DNA of 20,864 nucleotides, from positions 1 to 20,864 of the forward strand of contig JBBQKF010000056.1 in NCBI GenBank assembly GCA_038326615.1, written 5' to 3'. The position numbers were made by a program, and so were the translations under genes. Below are positions 1-7,514 of this stretch, one piece after another (the first letter of the stretch is position 1; each line of letters opens with the position of its first letter). This DNA comes from JBBQKF01 sp038326615. GTDB lineage: Bacteria > Bacillota > Clostridia > Saccharofermentanales > UBA5734. The notes under the pieces are model-generated. The model was given only the letters and a program-made list of their open reading frames with translations, did no database searches and had not been told where the DNA came from.

Positions 1-98
1 ACTGCAGATTCTTTACTGCAGATTCTTTACTGCAGATTCTTTACTGCAGATTCTTTACTGCAGATTCTTTACTGCAGATTCTTTACTGCAGATTCTTT
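1..98. repeat. 14-bp tandem repeat array, 7 copies
   Basis: Seven identical copies of the 14-bp unit ACTGCAGATTCTTT run head to tail from the first base and stop at ACTATCG. Each unit contains CTGCAG. The copies are perfect, which suggests recent expansion or ongoing homogenisation. The window begins inside the array, so its true length and left neighbour are unknown. There are no unique spacers, so it is not a CRISPR array. Confidence 0.95.
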
Positions 99-161
99 AC
101 TATCGTTTTTGTGATTAGTTTAAATAGAGTTTTGCTAATAAGTAAATCGGATTCCATTTTT

Positions 162-189
162 AAAACGGTGGTCTTGCAAATTCCGTTTT
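162..189 (-). terminator. Possible bidirectional terminator downstream of araA
   Basis: AAAACGG (162-168) and CCGTTTT (183-189) form a 7-bp stem with a 14-nt loop, starting 10 nt beyond the araA stop. On the plus strand the stem ends in a run of five T. On the minus strand it ends in four T, so the U tract for araA is short. The stem is AT-rich and weak, and the call rests on position and symmetry only. Confidence 0.4.
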
Positions 190-198
190 TCAAATTAA

Positions 199-1662
199 TT
201 AAGAAAACTTGTAAGCCATATCATTCCAGAACAACTCTTTTTTAAATTCAACAAGATCGGTTTTGGCATTAATATGGACGAATTCAATTCCCATTAATTC
301 CGCAAAATCACGCATATGATCTGCGTTTAGTGCATAACTCATAACTGTGTGGTGTGCGCCTCCTGCAAGAATCCATGCATTTGCAGCAGTCTGAAGATTA
401 GGAAGAGGTTTCCACATAACACCTGCAACAGGAAGATTTGGCATTGGGTGAAGTGGAGAAACAGCTTTACAATCATTAACGATAAGCCTCATTCGTCCAC
501 CAACATCAACAAGAGAAACTTGAATTGCATCTCCATCGGCGCCATCAAAAGTAAAACGAGCAGGAGCATTTTTCCCTCCGATTCCGAGATTGTGGACTTC
601 GATTTTGGGAGTATTTTTTGCGATACTTGGGCAAACTTCCAGCATGTGTGCGCCAAGAACAAGTTCGTTACCGAAAGGAAGGTGATAAGTATAATCTTCC
701 ATAAATGAAGTGCCGCCGGTCATTCCTTCGGCCATTTTTTTCATAACACGAAGCATTGCTGATGTTTTCCAGTCACCTTCGCCGCCAAACCCATAGCCCA
801 TTTCCATAAGGCGTTGGCATGCAAGGCCAGGGAGCTGTTTTAAACCATGTAGGTCTTCAAATGTTGTTGTGAATGCACCGAAATTACCATCGTCCAAAAA
901 CTTTTTCATACCTGCTTCAATTTTTGCCTGATAGCGAACAGATTCCAAATCATCAGTTTTCATTTCGTATTTTGTATAATATTCTTCAAGGAGTGTGTCA
1001 ATCTGCCTTTCAGTTACTTCATCAATATATTTAACAAGATCACCTACGGGATGATAATTGACAGACCAACCAAGTTTGATTTGAGCCTCTACCTTATCTC
1101 CTTCTGTGACAGCGACTTCGCGCATATTATCGCCAAAACGAGCAACTTTTAGGGTTCTGCACTCCATAACGCCAGCAGCGCTTCTCATAAAGTCAGCAAG
1201 GCTTTTTCGTACATCATCATTTTCCCAGAAACCTACTATTATTTTACGTGGTTTCCTTAGACGTGCACCGATGAAACCATGTTCACGGTCTCCGTGAGCT
1301 GACTGATTAAGGTTCATGAAATCCATATCGATTTCTTCCCAAGGAAGATTCTGATTAAACTGTGTGTGCAAATGGCAGTAAGGTTTGTTGAGTCTTGTAA
1401 GCCCGGCAATCCACATTTTTGATGGTGAAAATGTATGCATAAATGTTATAACGCCAGCACATAAATTGTCGTAATTTGCATCCTCTAAAGTTTTTGTTAT
1501 TTCATCTGGCGTTGTTACGACTGGTTTCCAAATAATTTCAAACGGAATTACGCTGGATTTATTTAGTTCTTCGACCATTTTCTTGGTGTGCAAGGCAACC
1601 TGCTCTAGTGTTTTAGGGCCATAAAGATGTTGACTTCCTGTGATAAACCAAAATTTGTACAT
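199..1662 (-). CDS. araA: L-arabinose isomerase
   Basis: Cytoplasmic metal-dependent isomerase that interconverts L-arabinose and L-ribulose, the first step of bacterial arabinose use. The 487 residues match the usual length (about 490-500). The N-terminus reads FWFITGSQHLYG, typical of AraA. The metal/catalytic residues known from the family have clear equivalents: E295 in GGEGDW, E322 in SFMEDYTYH, H339 in GAHMLEV and H438 in GGAHHTV, with the same E-E and E-H spacing (27 and 17) as in characterised enzymes. The ATG at 1662 is preceded by GGAGG (1670-1674) with a 7-nt spacer, so the start is firm. No araB, araD or transporter is visible in the window, so the gene is either alone or continues an operon to the left. 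An AraR-like palindrome about 100 bp upstream suggests arabinose-responsive repression. Confidence 0.97.
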   Translation of the reverse strand: MYKFWFITGSQHLYGPKTLEQVALHTKKMVEELNKSSVIPFEIIWKPVVTTPDEITKTLEDANYDNLCAGVITFMHTFSPSKMWIAGLTRLNKPYCHLHTQFNQNLPWEEIDMDFMNLNQSAHGDREHGFIGARLRKPRKIIVGFWENDDVRKSLADFMRSAAGVMECRTLKVARFGDNMREVAVTEGDKVEAQIKLGWSVNYHPVGDLVKYIDEVTERQIDTLLEEYYTKYEMKTDDLESVRYQAKIEAGMKKFLDDGNFGAFTTTFEDLHGLKQLPGLACQRLMEMGYGFGGEGDWKTSAMLRVMKKMAEGMTGGTSFMEDYTYHLPFGNELVLGAHMLEVCPSIAKNTPKIEVHNLGIGGKNAPARFTFDGADGDAIQVSLVDVGGRMRLIVNDCKAVSPLHPMPNLPVAGVMWKPLPNLQTAANAWILAGGAHHTVMSYALNADHMRDFAELMGIEFVHINAKTDLVEFKKELFWNDMAYKFS

Positions 1663-1758
1663 GTTTTTTCCTCCGTGACGCTCTGCGCCTTCTTTTTCTT
1701 ATAATTCTGTTTAAATATAAAATCTAGTTAAAGTATAAATTCATTTTAATAACGCCGT

Positions 1759-1774
1759 AGTTGTATATACAACT
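1759..1774. promoter_or_regulatory. AraR-like operator upstream of araA
   Basis: AGTTGTATATACAACT is a perfect 16-bp palindrome centred about 105 bp upstream of the araA start. Its core TTGTNNNNACAA matches the operator form known for AraR, the GntR/LacI-type arabinose repressor of Firmicutes (TTGTACGTACAA-like). The position before araA supports the assignment. No araR gene is present in the window. Confidence 0.6.
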
Positions 1775-2106
1775 TTGATATTTACATGCTACACAAAAAC
1801 TTGAGAAAAATCAATAGGCAATTTCAAATTACCTGAAAAATTTGCTTGAAAAACTACTGAAAAATTACTACAAAAATTGCAGAATAATTTGCTAACAAAA
1901 GTTGAAATGGAAGAATTTAAAATATGTGCAGGAGAAAAAATATTAACATTTGAAAAACACTATATATGTGGTACTCTAATATCAGCGAATCGTTTAATGT
2001 TTTACTGGCATAAAAATTCAAAATGAAAAATTTCAAGATAAGTGTGGACATAAAGGTTAATACTTATAAATAGATTTGATGAATATGAAATTAGCATGAT
2101 TAGAGC

Positions 2107-2138
2107 ATTACCGAACTTGCAAGTTTGTTGTCGGCAAT
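2107..2138 (+). promoter_or_regulatory. Hairpin with internal palindrome upstream of Rieske gene
   Basis: ATTACCGA (2107-2114) pairs with TCGGCAAT (2131-2138) with one mismatch. The perfect 12-bp palindrome AACTTGCAAGTT (2114-2125) starts at the end of the left arm and fills much of the interval. It lies 17 nt before the Shine-Dalgarno sequence of the next gene, a suitable place for an operator or a leader hairpin. The function is inferred from symmetry alone. Confidence 0.35.
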
Positions 2139-2168
2139 AAAGTTTTTTAGGATGAGGAGAGTTTGCTT

Positions 2169-3146
2169 ATGATTAGAAATCAGTGGTACGGAATTCTTGA
2201 TGCAAAGGAAATTAAATCGATAAACAAGCCTATTGGTGTAACAAGGATGGGTGAAAAGCTTGTTTTGTGGCGTTCAAATGATGGCACAGTCAATTGTATT
2301 TTTGATCAGTGTTGTCACCGTGGGGCTTCGCTAAGAATGGGCTGTATAAAAAATGAGCATTTGGCGTGCCCCTTTCATGGAATGCAATACAATGGGGACG
2401 GCAAAGTAGTAATGATTCCCGCTAATGGTAAAAACACCGCGGTATCTGAACATTTTCATGTGCATTCATATAGAGTTTCTGAAAAGCATGGAATAATTTG
2501 GCTTTGGTATGGTGAAATAAATGATGAAATACCTGAAGTGCCTTTTTTTGAAGAACTTCGGGAAGGATTTTCATATGGAGGTTTTTCAGAGACTTGGCCA
2601 GTTCATTATACAAGAGCTGTAGAAAATCAACTGGATGTTGTGCATTTGCCTTTTGTTCACACAAATTCAATAGGACGTGGCAACAGGACTTTGGTAAACG
2701 GACCGGTTGTTGTATGGGAAAAGAATAGAATGACTTTTTATGTAGATAATCAAGTTGATGATGGTAAAACAATTCCTAGTAAGCCTTCCGAAATAACGGA
2801 TTATTTAAATTATTTCAGTTTACAGTTTCAAATGCCTAATATGTGGCAGAACAGAATTAGCGACGAAATTAGAATTGTCGCAGTTTTTGCTCCTATCGAC
2901 GAGAACAATACGCATATTTATTTGCGTTTTTATCAGAAATTTATGAATGTGCCGCCATTGAAGCAAATAATTAACAAGCTTAGCAATATTAGTAACCGTT
3001 ATATTCTTCATCAGGACAGACGGGTTGTGCTTCCTCAGATTCCTAAAAAAACTGAACTTAAAATGGGAGAAAACCTTATACAAGGGGATGATCCAATCAT
3101 TGAATTTCGCAAGCGCCGCGCGCTATTAAAAGGTGAGATTGAATAG
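2169..3146 (+). CDS. Rieske [2Fe-2S] non-heme iron oxygenase, short alpha-subunit type
   Basis: Predicted cytoplasmic Rieske oxygenase alpha subunit, 325 residues. The Rieske cluster motif is complete: C48-x-H50 and C67-x2-H70 (CPFH). The C-terminal catalytic domain carries the mononuclear iron motif ENQLDVVHLPFVH (D156, H159, H164). HQDRRVVLPQ, with D283, matches the place of the third iron ligand in the VanA/dicamba-monooxygenase-like class. The length also fits that shorter class rather than the ~430-residue ring dioxygenases. The ATG at 2169 has AGGAG (2155-2159) 9 nt upstream; a TTG at 2163 is in frame but too close to that site. No ferredoxin or reductase partner is adjacent, so the electron donor is unknown. 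The substrate cannot be told. An O2-using enzyme next to a hydrogenase operon is unexpected for a presumed anaerobe. Confidence 0.85.
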   Translation: MIRNQWYGILDAKEIKSINKPIGVTRMGEKLVLWRSNDGTVNCIFDQCCHRGASLRMGCIKNEHLACPFHGMQYNGDGKVVMIPANGKNTAVSEHFHVHSYRVSEKHGIIWLWYGEINDEIPEVPFFEELREGFSYGGFSETWPVHYTRAVENQLDVVHLPFVHTNSIGRGNRTLVNGPVVVWEKNRMTFYVDNQVDDGKTIPSKPSEITDYLNYFSLQFQMPNMWQNRISDEIRIVAVFAPIDENNTHIYLRFYQKFMNVPPLKQIINKLSNISNRYILHQDRRVVLPQIPKKTELKMGENLIQGDDPIIEFRKRRALLKGEIE

Positions 3147-3186
3147 ATTTGATTCAGATTCATTCATGTTTTTGAACTTTTTTAGA

Positions 3187-3215
3187 TTGAAAAATTAAGT
3201 TATTTACTATATAAT
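3187..3215 (+). promoter_or_regulatory. Sigma-A promoter of the hydrogenase cluster
   Basis: TTGAAA (3187-3192), a 17-bp spacer and TATAAT (3210-3215) match consensus at 11 of 12 positions. Transcription should begin near 3222, leaving an untranslated leader of about 190 nt before the NuoE-like gene. No further gene lies between. Confidence 0.75.
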
Positions 3216-3415
3216 AAATTTTGGAAACACTTACAATTCTATAATCGCTCAACGAGGAAAATCTATCTAAATTTATATATTTTTACAATTATTGAAAACT
3301 CTTATTAACCGCTAATATATTGACCCGCATGTAAGAAACCTGTTGATGTTTAAATTAAAGTATTTATGTTCAGGATTTACCAATTGCAGTTACATAATTA
3401 GAAGGAGGCCACAAG

Positions 3416-3916
3416 ATGAGTGAAAATGTTCTTTGTTGTGAAGAGTGTAAAACCACAGATGAAATGAAATATTCCGAAATCTCAAACATTATTGATTTAT
3501 ACAAGGATAAGGAAGGTAGTCTGATTCAGATTCTTCACCTTGCTCAGGAGATATATGGCTTCCTGCCATTGGAGTTACAGGAATTCGTTGCCTCGCAAAT
3601 AGATGTGCCTCTGTCTGAAGTTTCAGGGGTTGTTACTTTTTATTCGTTTTTCTCAACAAAGCCCAGAGGTGAGCATACAATAAGGATTTGCCTTGGCACT
3701 GCCTGCTATGTTAGAGGTGGTAAAAAATTAGTTGAGAAGCTAGAGGAAATTCTAGGTGTACGAGTTGGAGAGACAACACTTGATCGCAAATTTACTTTTG
3801 AAGTAGCCAGATGCATTGGTGCTTGTGGGCTTGCTCCTGCAATGATGATTGACAATGTTGTTTATAAGCAGGTTAATGTTAATAAATTATCCAGCATTCT
3901 TTCAAAATATAAATAA
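3416..3916 (+). CDS. NuoE/HydC-like [2Fe-2S] thioredoxin-fold subunit of NAD-linked hydrogenase
   Basis: Electron-transfer subunit of the NuoE (24-kDa) family, equivalent to HydC/HndA of multi-subunit [FeFe] hydrogenases. It holds one [2Fe-2S] cluster and docks on the NuoF-like subunit. In 166 residues the four cluster ligands are C92-x4-C97 (CLGTAC) and C133-x3-C137 (CIGAC), in the usual spacing. An N-terminal helical part (about 20-80, with LPLELQEFVASQ and VVTFYSFF) is typical of the family. The ATG follows AAGGAGG (3402-3408) with a 7-nt spacer. The first 15 residues contain an extra Cys cluster (C7, C8, C11) that I do not recognise from the family. It is the first gene of the hydrogenase cluster, but 486 bp separate it from the next one. 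Confidence 0.92.
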   Translation: MSENVLCCEECKTTDEMKYSEISNIIDLYKDKEGSLIQILHLAQEIYGFLPLELQEFVASQIDVPLSEVSGVVTFYSFFSTKPRGEHTIRICLGTACYVRGGKKLVEKLEEILGVRVGETTLDRKFTFEVARCIGACGLAPAMMIDNVVYKQVNVNKLSSILSKYK

Positions 3917-4402
3917 AAGGTTTTTTCAAACTGTTATAAATCGCAAATCGTAAAATTTACATTTTTCTATTAATTGCAATTCGATAATAAGAATTTAGGC
4001 CTATATAAATGAATAATTATTTTAAATTTGACGTTTGTAATGTTAATTGAATCCTTTTAAAACTTAAATTTATATAGTAAATTGTGACAAGTAATATCCT
4101 AATAAAATTCATCTTTTAATATACGAGTTAAATCCTTTAATGAAATCTTAAAATAATAATCCAAAAGCAATAATCTTAAAACAACGATAATCGTGTAACA
4201 ACTATCTCAAAACAATAATCCAATATCAATATTTTCAAAAATGCAATATAGAAACAAATACCAACATAAATACCAACATAAATACCAACATAACTACCAA
4301 ACATAAATACCAAACATAAATACCAAACATAACTACCAAACATAACTACCAAATATAAAAATCTAAAGTTAATAATTTAATGGTGAGCAGGGGGAATTTT
4401 AA
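3917..4402 (+). other. Long AT-rich non-coding spacer inside the hydrogenase cluster
   Basis: No open frame of note and no GC-rich hairpin lies in these 486 bp. The middle (about 4150-4240) has loose repeats of the form AAAACAATAATCC. The right part is the 12/13-bp tandem array at 4259-4359. A weak promoter-like pair, TTGAAT (4047-4052) with TATATA (4071-4076), could start transcription of the downstream genes, but I would not rely on it. Confidence 0.65.
4259..4359. repeat. 12/13-bp tandem array, 8 units
   Basis: Eight head-to-tail units: three of 12 bp (TACCAACATAAA type) followed by five of 13 bp (TACCAAACATAAA type). The change of period comes from one extra A in the run after ACC, and all later units share it. 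Units alternate between ...AAA and ...AAC endings, and the last is degenerate. The pattern suggests stepwise duplication. The array ends about 40 bp before the start of the NuoF-GltD fusion gene. Confidence 0.9.
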
Positions 4403-7400
4403 ATGAGCCGTGTTGAAATCAAGACAATAAGAGATTTAGAAAAAATCAAGCAGGATTATAATTTTAATATTTCAAAATATAAATACCAGGTGCTTATATG
4501 CAGTGGTGCGGGATGTATTTCGTCCGATTGTACTGATGTCAGAGATGCAATTAATGATGAATTAATAAAACTTAATCTAATTGACGATGTCCTTCTAATA
4601 GAGACAGGATGTATGGGGACTTGCGCTGTCGGACCTGTTATGTTGATATTGCCCGAAAGAGTGTTCTATACAAAGTGTACTCCTGAAATAGCAAGAGCAA
4701 TTGTTAGGTCGCATATTATGAAAGGTGAAATACTTAAGCAATATACTTTTTTTGATAATTCGCTGCAACAAAACATTCCAGTTATAGATAACATACCGTT
4801 TTTTAAAGATCAGGTTAAAATTGCTCTCCGAAATTGTGGCGCTATGGACTACAAAAGCATTGACGCATATATTGCTAGAGACGGATATCTAGCGGCAACC
4901 ATTGCTTTAACGAAGAAATCAAGGGAAGATATAATTGACGGAATAAAAAAATCCGGTCTTAAAGGGCGTGGTGGCGCAGGATTTCCTACATGGATTAAGT
5001 GGGATGCTGGCAAAAAAGCCGTTAGCGATCGCAAATATATTGTTTGTAATGCTGATGAAGGTGACCCAGGAGCATTTATGGACCGAAGCATTATTGAAGG
5101 TGATCCCCACTCAATTATCGAAGGCATGATTATAGGCGGCTATGCAATTGGGGCCCAAAAAGGTTTTGTTTATGTCAGAGCCGAGTATCCAATCGCCGTT
5201 GAAAGACTTACAGAAGCAATAATTCAAGCAAAACATTGTGGCATTCTCGGAGAAAATATTCTTGGAAGTGAATTTTCATTTGATCTCGAAATTCGTATTG
5301 GCGCAGGAGCTTTTGTTTGTGGTGAAGAAACATCGCTTATGGAATCAATTCAGGGCAAGCGAGGTGAGCCAAGACAGAAACCTCCATTTCCTTTCCAAAG
5401 AGGTCTTTTTGACAAACCTACAATTATTAACAATGTTGAAACTCTCTCAGTTGTTGCACCAATTATACTTAATGGTGGGGAGTGGTATTCACAGTTCGGT
5501 TCATCATCAAGCAAAGGAACTAAAGTTTTTGCACTGGCAGGCGATGTTGTAAACACAGGAATTGTTGAGGTTCCCATTGGGATGCCTCTTGGAGATATTT
5601 TATTTAAAATTGGCGGCGGGATGCAAAACAAAAAGAAGTTTAAATCTGCACAGATTGGCGGACCTTCGGGTGGTTGCATTACACAGGAGAATCTAAATGT
5701 TTCTACCGATTATGAATCTTTGACAGCCCTTGGCGCGATAATGGGTTCGGGTGGTCTGATTGCAATGAATGAAGATACCTGTATGGTTGACACAGCGAGA
5801 TTTTTCATGGATTTTATAAAAGATGAGTCCTGTGGAAAGTGCGTTGCCTGTAGAATTGGTACGAAAAGAATGCTTGAAATACTTGAAAGGATTACCCGAG
5901 GAGAAGGTAAAGAAGGGGATGTTGAATTACTAGAAGAACTCGGAGAAACAATTAAGGAAACCGCAATGTGCGGACTTGGGCAGACAGCACCGAATCCTGT
6001 TCTTAGCACTATAAAATATTTCAGAGAGGAATACGATGAGCATATTCGTCAAAAGTACTGTCGCGCGGGTGTTTGCTCTAATCTTTTCATTTCTCCATGC
6101 GAGAATACTTGCCCTGCCAATGTTAATGTACCAGGCTATCTTGCTTTGGTTGCAGCTGGCAGATTTATTGATGCCTACAATCTTATTCGCCAGGAAAATC
6201 CTTTTCCTGCAATTTGCGGAAGAATATGCACAAGGCCCTGTGAGTCCAAATGCAGAAGAAGTACAACTGATGAAGCTGTTGCAATTTGTGATATAAAGAG
6301 ATTCGTAGCCGATTATGCTCACAAAAATGAAAAGCCTTTCGCAAGCGATATTGTTTTCCCGAAGAATGGTAAAAATATTGCCATTATTGGCGCAGGTGCC
6401 TCTGGTCTTACATGTGCTTATTACCTAGTAAAAATCGGGTATAACGTTGACGTATATGAATCAGAAGATGTTGCTGGAGGAGTCCTTGCCTTTGGAATTC
6501 CTGAGTACAGGCTGCCAAAGGAAGTTTTGTCGCATGAAATTGATCTTATAACTCAAGCTGGAGTTAACATACATCTTAGCACCGAAATTGGTAAAGAGAT
6601 AGATTTCGATACATTAAAAGAAAAATGCGACGCAATTTATGTGGCAACAGGAACGCAGTTTCCACAAAAAGTCAATATTCCTGGGGAAAACCTACCAGGG
6701 GTAATTCATGGTATTTCTTTTCTCAAAGACGTCAATCTTAAAAGACCTGTTTTCCTAGGTGAAACTGTAGCTATCATTGGTGGTGGAAATACAGCAATAG
6801 ATTCTGCAAGAACTGCGTTAAGACTTGGTGCGAAAAAAGTTATTGTTGTGTATAGAAGAACAATGGATGCGATGCCAGCATATGAGAATGAAATTTTAGA
6901 AGCAATTGAAGAAGGTATAGAAATAATGCCACTAACCGCTCCTGTTTGCTTTGTTGCTAATGAAACTGGCCAGGTTTCTCATATAGAATGTATAAAAATG
7001 AAGCTTGGAGAGTTTGACGCTTCGGGGAGAAGAAAGTCAGTTCCAATCGAAAATTCTAATTTTCTACTCAAAGTTGATACAGTAATACCTGCTGTAAGCC
7101 AATACGCTGATTTGCCTTTTATTAAGAAGGGTGATATTGGAATTACTTCATGGGGAACCTTTGTTGTCACAAAAGATACTCTTATGACAACGATGGATGG
7201 TGTTTTTGCTGGCGGTGATGTAGCAAGAGGCCCAGACACCGTTATTGCGGCAATTGCTGATGGAAAGAAAGCTGCAATTTCTATTGACAAGCACCTTGGT
7301 GGTAAAGGCGTTCTTAATAAGGGCAAACGTATTGACATTCCAGATAGAATTGATGAAGATGAAATAGTTGCACTAAAAAGATTCCCAATAGAAATGCTCA

Positions 7401-7504
7401 GTGTTGATGCCCGTAAAGGATCATTTGATGAAGTTGTTATGGGTTATCACAAACTTAATGCAATGGCAGAATCAATGCGTTGTTTACGCTGTGATAGAAG
7501 GTAG
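4403..7504 (+). CDS. NuoF/HydB-like subunit fused to a GltD/NfnB-like flavoprotein
   Basis: Predicted flavin and iron-sulfur hub of the hydrogenase complex, 1033 residues. Residues 25-110 form a thioredoxin-like [2Fe-2S] domain (C33, C38, C70, C74), as in HydB. Residues 135-545 are the NuoF core: GRGGAGFPTW (188-197) and NADEGDPGAF (217-226) for FMN/NADH, an SLBB region, and the [4Fe-4S] ligands C477, C480, C483, C523. HydB normally ends in a two-cluster ferredoxin domain. Here residues 550-1033 are instead a full GltD/NfnB-like unit: an Fe-S domain (C558, C566, C570 and C605, C609, C613, C617; C553 nearby), an FAD site GAGASGL (663-669), a second nucleotide site GGGNTAID (793-800) with VYRR (816-819) as in NADPH-binding GltD, and a terminal RCLRC. 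The ATG follows a GGGGG site (4390-4394). The frame is open throughout and all motifs are intact, so this is a true fusion rather than a misread pair. The stop is 10 bp before the hydrogenase gene. Confidence 0.93.
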   Translation: MSRVEIKTIRDLEKIKQDYNFNISKYKYQVLICSGAGCISSDCTDVRDAINDELIKLNLIDDVLLIETGCMGTCAVGPVMLILPERVFYTKCTPEIARAIVRSHIMKGEILKQYTFFDNSLQQNIPVIDNIPFFKDQVKIALRNCGAMDYKSIDAYIARDGYLAATIALTKKSREDIIDGIKKSGLKGRGGAGFPTWIKWDAGKKAVSDRKYIVCNADEGDPGAFMDRSIIEGDPHSIIEGMIIGGYAIGAQKGFVYVRAEYPIAVERLTEAIIQAKHCGILGENILGSEFSFDLEIRIGAGAFVCGEETSLMESIQGKRGEPRQKPPFPFQRGLFDKPTIINNVETLSVVAPIILNGGEWYSQFGSSSSKGTKVFALAGDVVNTGIVEVPIGMPLGDILFKIGGGMQNKKKFKSAQIGGPSGGCITQENLNVSTDYESLTALGAIMGSGGLIAMNEDTCMVDTARFFMDFIKDESCGKCVACRIGTKRMLEILERITRGEGKEGDVELLEELGETIKETAMCGLGQTAPNPVLSTIKYFREEYDEHIRQKYCRAGVCSNLFISPCENTCPANVNVPGYLALVAAGRFIDAYNLIRQENPFPAICGRICTRPCESKCRRSTTDEAVAICDIKRFVADYAHKNEKPFASDIVFPKNGKNIAIIGAGASGLTCAYYLVKIGYNVDVYESEDVAGGVLAFGIPEYRLPKEVLSHEIDLITQAGVNIHLSTEIGKEIDFDTLKEKCDAIYVATGTQFPQKVNIPGENLPGVIHGISFLKDVNLKRPVFLGETVAIIGGGNTAIDSARTALRLGAKKVIVVYRRTMDAMPAYENEILEAIEEGIEIMPLTAPVCFVANETGQVSHIECIKMKLGEFDASGRRKSVPIENSNFLLKVDTVIPAVSQYADLPFIKKGDIGITSWGTFVVTKDTLMTTMDGVFAGGDVARGPDTVIAAIADGKKAAISIDKHLGGKGVLNKGKRIDIPDRIDEDEIVALKRFPIEMLSVDARKGSFDEVVMGYHKLNAMAESMRCLRCDRR

Positions 7505-7514
7505 GTGAAAGATT

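Larger units (their letters stand above)
1663..2168. other. Divergent intergenic region araA / Rieske gene
   Basis: This 506-bp AT-rich region has no convincing gene. It holds the AraR-like palindrome at 1759-1774 and a hairpin/palindrome at 2107-2138. A run of imperfect repeats built on GAAAAATT/ACTAC lies around 1830-1885. No promoter with both good -35 and -10 boxes could be picked for either divergent gene. Confidence 0.7.

Noticed and set aside
1..98. CRISPR array
   Set aside because: The 14-bp units are contiguous with no spacers and no cas genes are present.
349..708. Plus-strand open frame inside araA
   Set aside because: It is antisense to a well-conserved enzyme gene and encodes no recognisable domain; the same holds for other frames overlapping the hydrogenase and kinase genes.
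2163..2168. TTG start for the Rieske protein
   Set aside because: It lies only 3 nt from the AGGAG site; the ATG at 2169 has a normal 9-nt spacing.
4259..4359. Iteron-type replication origin
   Set aside because: The units are direct repeats, but there is no replication initiator gene or DnaA-box cluster, and the site lies inside a hydrogenase operon.
4403..7504. Two separate genes (nuoF and gltD) joined by a sequencing error
   Set aside because: The frame is open throughout, the linker Cys motifs of both halves are intact, and no internal ribosome binding site with a start codon was seen near the junction.
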